From: an uncultured Planctomycetia bacterium
GTDB taxonomy: Bacteria > Planctomycetota > UBA1135 > GCA-002686595
Reading direction: 5' to 3'
DNA length: 64,000 nt
Assembly (NCBI GenBank): GCA_938003765.1
Contig: CALKYE010000087.1
Coordinates: 1 to 64,000 of the forward strand
Position 1 is the first letter of the stretch. Each line of letters starts with the position of its first letter. The notes under the pieces are model-generated. The model saw only the letters and a program-made list of their open reading frames with translations, was not told the DNA's origin and made no database searches. This document shows positions 25,644 through 34,299 of the stretch, piece after piece. The position numbers and the translations under genes are program-made.

Positions 25644-26711
25644 ATGTTGACCGCACTCGCCGCCGCGGTGTTCTGCGTGCTCTCCCAGGCGCCGCCGAGG
25701 TCGCAGCTCATCGCCGACTTGGACGCGTTGCGACACGGCGAGCCTGGCCAGCCTGCGTTCGATGCGGCCGCGCCGAGCCTTGGCGCGCTGCTTGAGTCGG
25801 GAGACGACGCGTTGGTTCCCGGCGCGGCGTACGTGATTGGAGCGCACGGCCTCGAGGGCTACGCGAACCTGTTGCTCGCCACGCTGCGGCGCGAGGCCCA
25901 GCGTCCTGCGAACGAGCCGTGCCGGAGCTTCACTCACGTGCTCGACGCGCTCGTGCAACTCGAAGTCGAGGTTCCGGCCGAGGCCGTGCTGGCCCGCACG
26001 CGCGCCGACAACGCGGGGCTGGCGTACGTCGCGCTGTCGAGTCAGACCGACTCCGCGCGCGCGCTCGATGGCCTGGCGGGGCTGGTGTGTCTGGGGCTGC
26101 GCGAGGAGCCGGCGCACTGGGCGGCGCTGATTGAGCTTGCGCTCGCGCGAGACGCCCGCGCCGCTGGAGAGCTGCTGTTCGGTCGGCCGTGGCGGCTCGA
26201 GATCGAAGTGAGCACTTCAGAGGGTGGGCGTTTCGGAGGCTCCTACAACGCGCGCTTCGGCTACTCGACGCCGCGCTGGCCTCCGACGGTGAGCTATCGC
26301 GTGGAGCTGCCGGCGCAAGACGGCGAACTCGATGGAATCGAGTTCACGCGGCTCGAGTTCAGCGGAGGTTGTCGCCGTACGAGTCGAGAGAGCATCGATC
26401 AGCAAGGCTGGCGCGTCCGGCTGCTGCGTGCGCTGCTTCCCGAGCTCCAGCTGCATGCCAAGCGAGACTTCGACGCCCGCATCGAGTTCGAGAGCGCCGA
26501 TCAAGTCCGCGCCGAGCTCGAACGACACCTCGCCGCGGTGCGAGCGCGCCTCGACTCGGTGGTGGACCAGCTCGCGAGTCACGAGCTCGCCGAATCGGCG
26601 GCGAAAGCGCGCCTGCGGCTCCATGTGGTGCTGCGCGACGCTCGAATCGACGCTGCGCCGCCGCTGCCGCTGATGAAAAGTCGCGACGATGTGATCTTCG
26701 AGTTGCGCTGA
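25644..26711 (+). CDS. Exported hypothetical protein
   Basis: 355 aa. The N-terminus (MLTALAAAVFCVLSQAPP) is signal-like. Residues ~20-175 are Ala/Leu-rich helices (ALLESGDDALVPGAAYVIGAHG, ALVQLEVEVPAEAVLARTRA) that could form HEAT-like repeats. A beta-rich part follows (WRLEIEVSTSEGGRFGGSYN, DGIEFTRLEFSGGCRRTSR), then a helical stretch with coiled-coil character (VRAELERHLAAVRARLDSVV). I do not recognise it. It is divergent from the two-component system, which might control it. Confidence 0.75.
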   Translation: MLTALAAAVFCVLSQAPPRSQLIADLDALRHGEPGQPAFDAAAPSLGALLESGDDALVPGAAYVIGAHGLEGYANLLLATLRREAQRPANEPCRSFTHVLDALVQLEVEVPAEAVLARTRADNAGLAYVALSSQTDSARALDGLAGLVCLGLREEPAHWAALIELALARDARAAGELLFGRPWRLEIEVSTSEGGRFGGSYNARFGYSTPRWPPTVSYRVELPAQDGELDGIEFTRLEFSGGCRRTSRESIDQQGWRVRLLRALLPELQLHAKRDFDARIEFESADQVRAELERHLAAVRARLDSVVDQLASHELAESAAKARLRLHVVLRDARIDAAPPLPLMKSRDDVIFELR

Positions 26712-27053
26712 GCGAGCTTCGCTGCGCGGCGAATTGCTCGCGCGCCGACGCGGATGTCGCATTCGCGCTCCAGCGCTCATGCAGAGAGGCTCGGATCCCT
26801 CGCTATCGCGCTCTCAGCGCAGTGAGGCGGTCTTGTGCGCGCCTGCGGCGACGAGATCTGCGCAGGCGCAGATGCGCAATAGGAGCTCTGTGAGAGAGCT
26901 CATCTCGAATTCGAGAGGCGCGCGCACCGCACCATGCCGAAGCCGCGCTACGCACTGCGGCTTCCTGCGCGACGAGAGCCAATGAGACATCATGTGTGCT
27001 CCTGAGCGACCGACGCGCGGTCGCTCGGCTTCCGAGGCTCGGAGGAGGACAAC
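26712..27053. other. 342-bp stretch with several hairpins, no gene seen
   Basis: Contains perfect inverted repeats GCGCCTGCG/CGCAGGCGC (26839-26847 with 26861-26869) and GAGCGACCG/CGGTCGCTC (27004-27012 with 27018-27026). The second lies about 30 bases upstream of the next ATG and could sit in its leader. The first may terminate the preceding gene. No convincing ORF or known riboswitch was recognised. Confidence 0.5.
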
Positions 27054-27569
27054 ATGAAGGTCGAGGCATTGATGGTGGAGTCCGTGCGCGCGTGCAAGTC
27101 GGGCGATTCGCTCGCGCAGGCCGCGCGGATCATGTGGGAGCACGACTGCGGCTGCGTGCCGGTGGTCGACGACGAGCAGCAGGTCGTCGGCATGCTGACC
27201 GATCGCGACGTGTGCATGGCGGCGTACACGCAGGGAGCGAGATTGCACGAGATCCCGATCAGCTCGGCCATGTCGCGCAAGGTGCGCTCGTGCCGCCGCG
27301 ACGAGGACGTCGAGGTCGTGCTCGATCGCATGTGCAGCGATCAGGTGCGCCGACTGCCCGTGGTCGACGAGCGCAAGCGCCTGATCGGAATCGTGTCGCT
27401 CAACGACATCGCGGTCGAGGCCGCCAACGAGCGCGCGCTCAAGCGCAAGCAAGTCACACTCGAGCAAGTCGCTCGGACGCTCGCGACCGTGTGTGCGCAT
27501 CGGCAGAACTCCGGCGAGCTGATCGTGGAGTTCAAGCCGCAGAGCAAGCTCGTCGCCGCCAAGGTCTGA
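27054..27569 (+). CDS. Protein with paired CBS domains
   Basis: 171 aa, preceded by GGAGGAGG at good spacing. Two CBS motifs are visible: MVESVRACKSGDSLAQAARI with VPVVDDEQQVVGMLTDRDVC, then MSRKVRSCRRDEDVEVVLDR with LPVVDERKRLIGIVSLNDIA. CBS pairs bind adenine nucleotides and act as energy or stress sensors. The ~30-residue C-terminal extension has no recognised domain. It opens a row of likely stress genes (Hsp20, DUF883-like, holin-X-like). Confidence 0.93.
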   Translation: MKVEALMVESVRACKSGDSLAQAARIMWEHDCGCVPVVDDEQQVVGMLTDRDVCMAAYTQGARLHEIPISSAMSRKVRSCRRDEDVEVVLDRMCSDQVRRLPVVDERKRLIGIVSLNDIAVEAANERALKRKQVTLEQVARTLATVCAHRQNSGELIVEFKPQSKLVAAKV

Positions 27570-27648
27570 ACGAACGGCGGCGCCATGCGTGCGCCGTCGC
27601 TGTGTCTGTTCCGTTTCCACTCCGTTTCAAACCCAAGAGGAGCCAGCC

Positions 27649-28113
27649 ATGAAACTCATCCCGTGGCGCGCGCCGAACGCGGCGCAGCGTCGTGCTCAAC
27701 TGCCCGCTCTGTTCGACGAGTTCTTCGGCGACGCGAACTGGAGCCCCACGAAGCTGCCTGAGCTGTTCCGTGGCGAGTTCGCGCCCGCAGTGAACCTCTC
27801 CGAGAACGACGGAGAGTTCACGGCGACGTTCGAACTCCCCGGACTCGACGAGAAGGACATCGACGTGCGCGTCGTCGGTCGGACGCTGGTCGTCTCCGGC
27901 GAGCGCAAGTGGGAGAACGAAGAGAAGAACAAGCGCTTCCACCGCGTGGAGTCCGAGTACGGCGTGTTCCGTCGCGAGGTCGAACTCCCCGACGGACTGA
28001 TGCACGAGCCCGACGCCGTGAAGGCGAGCTTCCGGCGTGGCGTGCTCGAAGTCACGATCCCCAAGGTCGAGCCCAAGCCCACCGCCAAGATCAAGGTCGT
28101 CGCCGGGAAGTGA
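27649..28113 (+). CDS. Hsp20/alpha-crystallin small heat-shock protein
   Basis: 154 aa from the ATG at 27649, chosen because AAGAGGAG lies just upstream. The alpha-crystallin domain covers about residues 42-150: PAVNLSENDGEFTATFELPG, DVRVVGRTLVVSGERK, FRREVELPDGL and the conserved FRRGVLEVTIPK (A-x-x-x-G-V-L equivalent), with a PKPTAKIKV tail. It is an ATP-independent holdase that forms oligomers and protects unfolding proteins under heat or other stress. The 79-bp gap after the CBS gene suggests either co-transcription or its own promoter. Confidence 0.95.
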   Translation: MKLIPWRAPNAAQRRAQLPALFDEFFGDANWSPTKLPELFRGEFAPAVNLSENDGEFTATFELPGLDEKDIDVRVVGRTLVVSGERKWENEEKNKRFHRVESEYGVFRREVELPDGLMHEPDAVKASFRRGVLEVTIPKVEPKPTAKIKVVAGK

Positions 28114-28227
28114 GTGGTGGAGTGATCCAGCGTGCGCGTCAGGCGACGCCGCGCCATCGAGTGTTGTCGTTCCCGTCCGAACGCCTCGCCCACGGCGGCG
28201 CGAGGCCCATCCGAAAGGAGATCTTCC

Positions 28228-28491
28228 ATGACAACCAGTGTTTCCACTGGCGGTGACGTGTCCACGGCTCACAAGCCGATCCCCCCGGTCCGAGAGCGCA
28301 TCGAAGGAGCGTTCGAGGAAGTGCGCGAGAAGGGCGCGGACCTGTATCAGCAGGGACGTGAACGCGCACGGAAGTGGGAGGGCGACATGGAGAACCGCGT
28401 GCGCGAGCACCCGGTTCAGTCCGTTCTGGTCGCCGCCGGTGTCGGAGCGAGCATCGGCCTGGTGCTCGGCGTGCTGCTCGCGCGTCGTTGA
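28228..28491 (+). CDS. ElaB/YqjD/DUF883-like membrane protein
   Basis: 87 aa from the ATG at 28228, preceded by AAAGGAG. A helical, charged N-terminal part (RIEGAFEEVREKGADLYQQG) precedes a C-terminal glycine-containing membrane segment (LVAAGVGASIGLVLGVLLAR) ending in two arginines. That is the layout of the YqjD/ElaB group, inner-membrane proteins of stationary phase that can associate with ribosomes. The motif VREHPVQSVLVAAGVG is characteristic. It belongs to the stress cluster. Confidence 0.88.
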   Translation: MTTSVSTGGDVSTAHKPIPPVRERIEGAFEEVREKGADLYQQGRERARKWEGDMENRVREHPVQSVLVAAGVGASIGLVLGVLLARR

Positions 28492-28590
28492 CGGACGCGC
28501 GCAGCAGCGGTTGACCGCGGGCGTGCCTCGCCACGCTCGCGGTCGGAGTTGTCCTGCGATAGTCGAGGCTCGCAACGAGGAGGTTCTTTC

Positions 28591-29115
28591 GTGTTGAACA
28601 CAGACCGCTCTGCTCGAGATGCGTGCGACGAAGCACGTTTCGACCCGCCGCGCCCCCGCGCGGAGAGCGATCCCTCGAAGTTGCGTTCGCGCCTGCTCGA
28701 ACCGGCGATCGTCGCCGGACTTCAGACGGCGGAGATGGGCAGCTACGCCGCGACGTTGCTGGAGATCCAACTCGATCGCGCTCGCGCGTCTGCGCGCCGT
28801 CGCATTGCCTCGACGGCGGCTGCGGCGCTCGGGCTGCTCGCTCTCGCGGCTGCGCTGGTCGCCGCCAGCGTGCGCTTCGTCGCCGGTCTCTCCGGCGCTT
28901 TCGCCGAGTTGTTCGGCGGCCTCGAGTGGGCCGGCGACCTCGCCGCGGGCGCCGTGAGCATCGTCGGCTTCGCGCTCGCTGCGATGCTCGCCTGGTCGGT
29001 CGCGCGCCGAGTGCAACTGCGAAGCGCCGAGACCAAGTACGCCGAGCGTCGACGACGTCACGCCCAACGCTTTGGAGCACACCATGGCCAACCTGCTGCG
29101 TCGACCGCGAACTGA
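28591..29115 (+). CDS. Holin-X/DUF1469-like phage-holin-family membrane protein
   Basis: 174 aa from the GTG at 28591, preceded by GAGGAGG. Two hydrophobic segments are visible (ASTAAAALGLLALAAALVAASV and AAGAVSIVGFALAAMLAW), flanked by charged helices (YAATLLEIQLDRARASARRR). This fits the putative Actinobacterial holin-X group often found directly after YqjD-like genes; in this setting it is more likely an envelope-stress protein than a phage lysis protein. It overlaps the next gene by 32 bp. Confidence 0.75.
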   Translation: MLNTDRSARDACDEARFDPPRPRAESDPSKLRSRLLEPAIVAGLQTAEMGSYAATLLEIQLDRARASARRRIASTAAAALGLLALAAALVAASVRFVAGLSGAFAELFGGLEWAGDLAAGAVSIVGFALAAMLAWSVARRVQLRSAETKYAERRRRHAQRFGAHHGQPAASTAN

Positions 29116-29425
29116 AGAGGAGTTGCTCGAGCGCGAGCAGCGCTTGGCGCTGGCCGGACTGGCCAGCACCGCGCAGAGCATGGCGAGCGGCCTCTCCGAG
29201 GCGCTCGCGCTGTCCGCTCGCGCGCGTCGACGCCCGTGGCTCGTCGTGGGCTGCGCGTCGGTTGCGGGCGCCGCCTTCGGGCGCGTGGCCATTCGACCTG
29301 CGCTCCGCGCGCTTCGCTGGCTGGGACCACTGGCCGCGAGTTGGGGAGCGGGGCGCACGGCGAATGGCCACGCGCTGTCTGAAGTGTTGCGCTCGCTGCC
29401 GCGTACGACCGGCAAGTCGGGTTGA
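29084..29425 (+). CDS. Small membrane-associated protein in the stress cluster
   Basis: 113 aa from the ATG at 29084, which lies inside the end of the preceding gene. The N-terminal half is a charged helix (TEEELLEREQRLALAGLAST), followed by a weakly hydrophobic stretch (WLVVGCASVAGAAFGRVAI). It resembles the small third member (YqjK/DUF3618-like) often seen with YqjD and holin-X-like genes, but the similarity is only in layout. Probably co-translated with its neighbour. Confidence 0.65.
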   Translation: MANLLRRPRTEEELLEREQRLALAGLASTAQSMASGLSEALALSARARRRPWLVVGCASVAGAAFGRVAIRPALRALRWLGPLAASWGAGRTANGHALSEVLRSLPRTTGKSG

Positions 29426-29754
29426 GCTGTCGCGCGGCGCCCTCTGGCTGTGCGCTCGGAGTTGAACGCCGCGTGTCGATGCGCGCTGAGCGACATGCGT
29501 CGTGGCGCGCGACTCGGCAAACGGATCACAGGCCGTGAGCTCTCCGAGCACGCTCGCGCGCGCGCGTCGAACTTCTCGAAGCGAGCGTCGCCGAACGCGA
29601 GGCCTGTCGCTCCGCGACTTCCGGAGCAACTGCGCGAGCAGATCCATCGTCGGCGGTCGAGCGAACTGCGAGCGTCGCAGGCGCCGCCTCGAGCACGTTC
29701 GTCTGCCGCGTAGTCCGTATTCCGCGTGCAGCGGCGCGGGGTGATGCTCCTCGC
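29426..29754. other. 329-bp stretch; possible small basic ORF 29450-29713
   Basis: One plus-strand frame, 29450-29713 from a GTG, could encode an 87-aa basic peptide (ending RARSSAA), but it has no ribosome-binding site and its composition resembles translated GC-rich noise. I do not call it a gene. The rest should contain the promoter of the efflux cluster. Confidence 0.35.
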
Positions 29755-30897
29755 ATGCGCTGGGCCCGATGGAGCGTTGCTGCGATAGCGGTGGTGGTGC
29801 TCGCGATCGTCGCGCGACGCACGCTGCTTGATTCGCCGCCCGTAGCGGTGCGCACGATCCGCGCTGAGCGCGGCGTGGTCGAGCACACGGTGACGAACTC
29901 GAAGGCGGGCACGGTGCAGGCTCGCCGCCGCGCCAAGCTCTCGCCCGGAACCAGCGGTGTCGTGGTCGAGGTCGCGGTCGAGCGCGGCGACCGCGTCGAG
30001 CGGGGCGATGTGCTCGTGCGCCTGGCCGACGACAGTCAGGCGGCGCAGGTCGTACTGGCCGAGCGTGCTCTGGATGTCGCCGCCGCCGAGAGCCGCCGTG
30101 CGTGTGTCGCCGCCGAGCGAGCCGGTCGCGAGTACGAGCGCAATCGCGAGCTCGCCGAGCGCGGCGTGGTCTCGTCGGACGAGATCGACCGCTTCGCGAG
30201 CGCGCGCGAGCTCGCCCTGGCCGCGTGCGAGGTGGCCGCCGCCAACCTCGAGCACGCGCGCGCGACGATCGGCGTGGCCCGCGCGGAGTTGGACAAGACT
30301 CTCGTGCGCGCGCCCTTCGCCGGAATCGTCGCCGAGGCGCCGGTTCAGCTCGGCGAGTGGGCCACTCCATCGTCGCCGCTGCTCGTCGCACCGGATGTGG
30401 TGGACGTGATCGACCCGACCTCGATCTACATCGCAGCGCCGATGGACGAAGTCGACTCGGGCCGTCTCGCGCTGAGCCTCGCGACGCGCGTGAGTCTCGA
30501 TGCGTTCCCCGGGCGCACGTTCGCCGGCCGCGTCGTGCGCATCGCGCCGTACGTGCTCGACCTCGAGAGTCAGAACCGCACGGTGGAGATCGAGGTCGAG
30601 CTCGACGACGTCGCCTTCGGCTCGGCGCTGCTGCCGGGCGCGTCGGCCGACGTCGAGGTCATCATCGAGACGCGCAGCGACTCCCTGCGCGTGCCCAGTC
30701 GCGCCCTGCTCGCCGGTGGTCGTGTGCTGGTCGTCGAGCGCGGTCGACTGGTCGAGCGCGAACTCGCCATCGGCCTGCGCAACTGGGATTGGAGCGAAGT
30801 GCTCGACGGTCTCGATCCGCTCGACGAGGTGGTCGTCAACCTCGACCAGCCCGGAGTGCGCGCGGGCGCCGAAGTCGTCGTGGAGCGCGCGCGATGA
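29755..30897 (+). CDS. Periplasmic adaptor (MacA/RND-type membrane fusion protein)
   Basis: 380 aa. An N-terminal signal anchor (WSVAAIAVVVLAIVARRTLL) is followed by the adaptor layout: a lipoyl/barrel-sandwich half (AKLSPGTSGVVVEVAVERGD), a helical hairpin rich in Ala/Glu/Arg (RALDVAAAESRRACVAAERA), the second half-motif (LVRAPFAGIVAEAPVQLGEW) and a beta-barrel part (VSLDAFPGRTFAGRVVRIAP). The C-terminal part LVERELAIGLRNWDWSEVLD fits the membrane-proximal domain. It should bridge the transporter to an outer-membrane channel; no TolC-like gene is in this window. Confidence 0.93.
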   Translation: MRWARWSVAAIAVVVLAIVARRTLLDSPPVAVRTIRAERGVVEHTVTNSKAGTVQARRRAKLSPGTSGVVVEVAVERGDRVERGDVLVRLADDSQAAQVVLAERALDVAAAESRRACVAAERAGREYERNRELAERGVVSSDEIDRFASARELALAACEVAAANLEHARATIGVARAELDKTLVRAPFAGIVAEAPVQLGEWATPSSPLLVAPDVVDVIDPTSIYIAAPMDEVDSGRLALSLATRVSLDAFPGRTFAGRVVRIAPYVLDLESQNRTVEIEVELDDVAFGSALLPGASADVEVIIETRSDSLRVPSRALLAGGRVLVVERGRLVERELAIGLRNWDWSEVLDGLDPLDEVVVNLDQPGVRAGAEVVVERAR

Positions 30898-30934
30898 GCT
30901 GCTCCAGCGCTGATGTGCTCCCTGGATCGCCGCG

Positions 30935-31660
30935 ATGATCCGCCTGACGGACATCTGGCGCACCTACCAACTGGGAGACACGGCGCTCCATGCGCTCGCC
31001 GGTGTCGACGAGACCATCGAACGCGGCGAGCACGTCGCCATCATGGGGCCGTCCGGCTCGGGGAAGTCGACGCTGCTGAACGTGATCGGCCTGCTCGATC
31101 GGCCGACGAAGGGGCGCTACGAGCTCGAAGGCCGTGAAGTGTCCTCGCTGTCGGACGCGCAGCTCTCGCGCGTGCGCCGCGAGCGCATCGGCTACGTGTT
31201 CCAGGCGTATCACCTCGTCGCGCGACTCGACGCGCTCGCGAACGTCGAACTCCCGCTGGTCTTCGCCGGCGTGCCGCACAAGGAGCGGCGCGAGCGAGCG
31301 CAGCAGGCGTTGGCGAACGTCGGACTGCACAAGCGCTCGCGCCACCGGCCGGATCAGCTCTCGGGCGGCGAACGCCAGCGTGTGGCGATCGCGCGCGCGA
31401 CCGTGATGCGACCGGGCGTTCTGCTCGCCGACGAGCCCACGGGCAATCTCGATCGCGCTTCGGGCGCGGTCGTGCTCGAGCTCCTCAGTCAGCTCAACGC
31501 TTCGGGCGTGACGCTGATCGTCGTGACTCACGACATCGAGGTCGCGCGGCGCGCGGGGCGCGCGCTGATCCTCGACGACGGTCGCGTGGTGAGGCGAATG
31601 CCGTCCAGCGAGTTGACGGATCTCGCCGCGGCGCTGGCGGGGCGCGGGAGCGGCGCATGA
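30935..31660 (+). CDS. ABC transporter ATPase, MacB/LolD type
   Basis: 241 aa. All ATPase motifs are visible: Walker A GPSGSGKST, Q-loop VFQAYHLVARL, signature LSGGERQRVAIAR, Walker B GVLLADEPTGNLD and H-loop VVTHD. The N-terminus MIRLTDIWRTYQLGDTALHA is typical of the MacB/LolD/FtsE-like group. It powers the permease(s) encoded directly downstream, and its stop overlaps the next start as ATGA. Confidence 0.96.
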   Translation: MIRLTDIWRTYQLGDTALHALAGVDETIERGEHVAIMGPSGSGKSTLLNVIGLLDRPTKGRYELEGREVSSLSDAQLSRVRRERIGYVFQAYHLVARLDALANVELPLVFAGVPHKERRERAQQALANVGLHKRSRHRPDQLSGGERQRVAIARATVMRPGVLLADEPTGNLDRASGAVVLELLSQLNASGVTLIVVTHDIEVARRAGRALILDDGRVVRRMPSSELTDLAAALAGRGSGA

Positions 31661-32859
31661 GGACCCTCGACGCCTTCGCGATGGCGTTCAGCGCGCTCGC
31701 CACGCAGACGCGACGAACGCTGCTCTCGCTGCTCGGCGTGTCGGTCGGCGTCGCCGCCGTCGTGTTGCTGACCGCCTTGGGCCAAGGCGCGCGCACGTTC
31801 GTCGAAGCGCAGTTCCAAGGCATCGGGACGAGCGTGCTCGCCATCGCGCCGGGCAAAGTCGAGACCTTTGGCGGCTTGCCAGGCATCGGCAACAGCACGA
31901 GCGACCTCACGCTGGACGATGCTCTGGCGCTCCAGCGTCAGTTGCCCGGTGTTCGCGCGACTGCGCCGCTCGTCGTGGGCGTCGATGAGGTGCAGTACGG
32001 GTCGCTCTCGCGCAGCGCGATGGTGCTCGGCGCATCGCACGACATGGCCGAGGTCCGCGGCCTCGAAATGGCTTACGGATCGTTCCTGCCGACGGGGGAT
32101 TGGGAGCGAGGAGAGAACGTCGTCGTGCTCGGGGCTCGCACCGCGCGCGAACTGTTCGGGGCCGAGAACGCGCTGGGACGGCAGATCCGGATCGGCGACT
32201 GGCGGCTGCGCGTACTCGGCGTTCTGGAGAGCCGCGGCGTGCACATGGGCGCGGATCTGGACGAGTCCGCCTTCGTGCCGGTCGCCCTGGCGATGCGCAT
32301 GTTCGATCGCCGCTCGCTGTTCCGCATCCTGCTGATGTTGAACTCGGCCGAGGGTCTCGAGCGCGCGCGCGAAGTGGCTCGGAGCGTCCTGATCGAGCGC
32401 CACGGACGCGAGGACTTCACGCTGATCACTCCCGACGCCGTGCTCGGTTCGCTCACGCGCATCCTGACCGTTCTCACGCTCGCGCTGTCGAGCATCGCGG
32501 CGATCTCGCTCGGCGTGGCGGGGCTGGGGATCATGAACGTGATGCTCGTGTCGGTCAGCGAGCGACGCTCCGAGATCGGCCTGCTCCGCGCGCTCGGAGC
32601 CGCGCGCGCGCAGATCGTGGCGCTGTTCCTGCTCGAGGCTGCGCTGCTCTCGGTCGCCGGGGGCGCGCTGGGCGTGGCGCTCGGCTGGGCGTTGTCGCGG
32701 GCCGCGCGCGAGCTCTATCCGGAGTTCGAGTCCTCGCCGCCGCCGTGGGCGATCGCGGCTGCGCTGGGAGTGGCGCTGCTGGTGGGACTCGTGTTCGGAG
32801 TGCTGCCCGCGCGCAACGCCGCCCGACTCGATCCCGCGCTCGCGCTGTCGAGGCGTTGA
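31657..32859 (+). CDS. ABC transporter permease, MacB/FtsX type (first)
   Basis: 400 aa. TM1 lies near residues 22-45 (LSLLGVSVGVAAVVLLTALG). A large periplasmic MacB_PCD-like domain follows to about residue 260 (VRATAPLVVGVDEVQYGSLS, GRQIRIGDWRLRVLGVLES). The C-terminal FtsX domain has three helices and the typical SERRSEIGLLRALGAARAQI motif. Two bases separate it from the second permease, to which it is clearly related, and the two probably form a heterodimer served by one ATPase. Confidence 0.94.
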   Translation: MRTLDAFAMAFSALATQTRRTLLSLLGVSVGVAAVVLLTALGQGARTFVEAQFQGIGTSVLAIAPGKVETFGGLPGIGNSTSDLTLDDALALQRQLPGVRATAPLVVGVDEVQYGSLSRSAMVLGASHDMAEVRGLEMAYGSFLPTGDWERGENVVVLGARTARELFGAENALGRQIRIGDWRLRVLGVLESRGVHMGADLDESAFVPVALAMRMFDRRSLFRILLMLNSAEGLERAREVARSVLIERHGREDFTLITPDAVLGSLTRILTVLTLALSSIAAISLGVAGLGIMNVMLVSVSERRSEIGLLRALGAARAQIVALFLLEAALLSVAGGALGVALGWALSRAARELYPEFESSPPPWAIAAALGVALLVGLVFGVLPARNAARLDPALALSRR

Positions 32860-32861
32860 CG

Positions 32862-34061
32862 ATGGGCGCGCTCGATCGACTGCTGTTCTGCTGGAGCGCC
32901 CTGCGCGAACACGCCCTGCGCACGGTGCTCTCGATGCTCGGAATCGCCGTCGGAGTGGCCGCGGTCGTGTTGCTCACCTCGGTCGGCGAGGGCGCGCGGA
33001 CCTTCGTCGCCGCGCAGTTCTCGCAGTTCGGCGCGAACTTGCTGCAGGTCACGCCGGGCCGCACCGAGACCGGCGGAATCCCGGGCGTGCTCGGCGGTTC
33101 GACGCGCAAGCTCACTCTCGCCGATGCGCGGGCGCTCGAGCGCGTGCACGGAGTCGCGGCCGTGCTGCCCACGATCGTCGGACAGGGCGCCGTCGAGGTC
33201 GGAGATCGCGCGCGCGACGTGTACGTGCTCGGAACGACGCCGGCCGCGCCCGAGGTGTGGCGCATGCCGGTGCGACGAGGGAGTTTCCTCAGCGCGGACG
33301 AAGCGTCGCGCGCGGGCGCGGGCGCGGTGCTCGGACCCAAGCTGGCGCGCGAGCTCTTCGACGAGCGAGACCCGCTCGGTCAATGGGTGCGCATCGCCGG
33401 CGCGCGGCTGCGCGTGGTCGGGATCATGGAGTCCAAGGGCGAGATGCTCGCCTTCGACCTCGACGACATGGCCTACGTCGATCTCGCCACGTCGATGCGC
33501 TTGTTCAACACCGACGAGCTGTCGGAGATCGACGTCGAGTTCGCTCCGCACGTCGGCGCGGACGCGGTGGTGGACGGAGTGACACGTGTTCTCACGGAGC
33601 GCCACGGACGCGAGGACTTCACGGTGCTCACGCAGGCGGCGATGCTCGAGACCTTCGACTCGGTGCTGCGCGCGGTGACCCTCGCCGTCGCTGCCATCGG
33701 CGGCGTCTCGCTCCTCGTGGGCGCGATCGGCGTCCTGACGATCTTGTGGATCGCGGTCGGCGAACGGACGCACGAGATCGGGCTCCTGCGCGCCATCGGC
33801 GCGAGTCAAGGCGAGATCCTGAGCATCTTCCTGCTCGAAGCCTCGCTGCTCGCCGGGCTGGGCGGCGCCTTCGGCCTCGGGCTCGCGTACGCCGCGAGCG
33901 CCGCGCTGCAGGCGCTCGTTCCCGCGCTCCCGATCGAGCACTCGCTCGGCTTCGCGCTCGCCGGCCTCGCGACCAGCGTCGTCACCGGTTTGCTCGCGGG
34001 AGCTGCGCCGGCCCGCCGCGCCGCTGCGCTCGATCCGATCGACGCGCTGCGCGCGCAGTAG
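32862..34061 (+). CDS. ABC transporter permease, MacB/FtsX type (second)
   Basis: 399 aa from the ATG at 32862. Same layout as the preceding gene: TM1 (LSMLGIAVGVAAVVLLTSVG), a MacB_PCD-like domain (VHGVAAVLPTIVGQGAVEVG, GQWVRIAGARLRVVGIMESK) and a FtsX domain (GERTHEIGLLRAIGASQGEI). Shared stretches such as ERHGREDFT in both proteins show that they arose by duplication. It ends the adaptor-ATPase-permease-permease cluster. Confidence 0.94.
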   Translation: MGALDRLLFCWSALREHALRTVLSMLGIAVGVAAVVLLTSVGEGARTFVAAQFSQFGANLLQVTPGRTETGGIPGVLGGSTRKLTLADARALERVHGVAAVLPTIVGQGAVEVGDRARDVYVLGTTPAAPEVWRMPVRRGSFLSADEASRAGAGAVLGPKLARELFDERDPLGQWVRIAGARLRVVGIMESKGEMLAFDLDDMAYVDLATSMRLFNTDELSEIDVEFAPHVGADAVVDGVTRVLTERHGREDFTVLTQAAMLETFDSVLRAVTLAVAAIGGVSLLVGAIGVLTILWIAVGERTHEIGLLRAIGASQGEILSIFLLEASLLAGLGGAFGLGLAYAASAALQALVPALPIEHSLGFALAGLATSVVTGLLAGAAPARRAAALDPIDALRAQ

Positions 34062-34299
34062 CGCCCTCGCGTCGAAGGTCGCACTGGCGACGAGCCGCGC
34101 GCGCTCGCCCGCCATGAGCTTGTCGGCTCGCGCCGCTCGAGCGACCCGTCCGCGCTCGGCGCGACTCGTGAGCGGCTTTTCTGGAATCGCGCTCAACGCG
34201 GAGCGCTGAGCGTCGCTTCATTCCGCGCTCGCCTGCGTTGACGAACGCGTCGTGTTCCGCGAGCGCTTCTCACTCTCACGGGTCCCCACAGCCACATCG

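Noticed and set aside
28591..29115. Phage or prophage origin because of the holin-like protein
   Set aside because: No capsid, terminase, integrase or lysis genes nearby; the holin-X-like protein sits in a common stress-gene context.
29450..29713. Possible 87-aa basic protein after the stress cluster
   Set aside because: No ribosome-binding site, no domain, composition like random translation. Kept only as a remark in the intergenic entry.
27532..30963. Very long minus-strand open frame (over 1100 codons) across the stress and efflux clusters
   Set aside because: It lies opposite well-recognised genes (Hsp20, DUF883-like, adaptor), and its translation is Arg/His/Ala-rich with no domains. 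Long antisense frames are common at this GC content.
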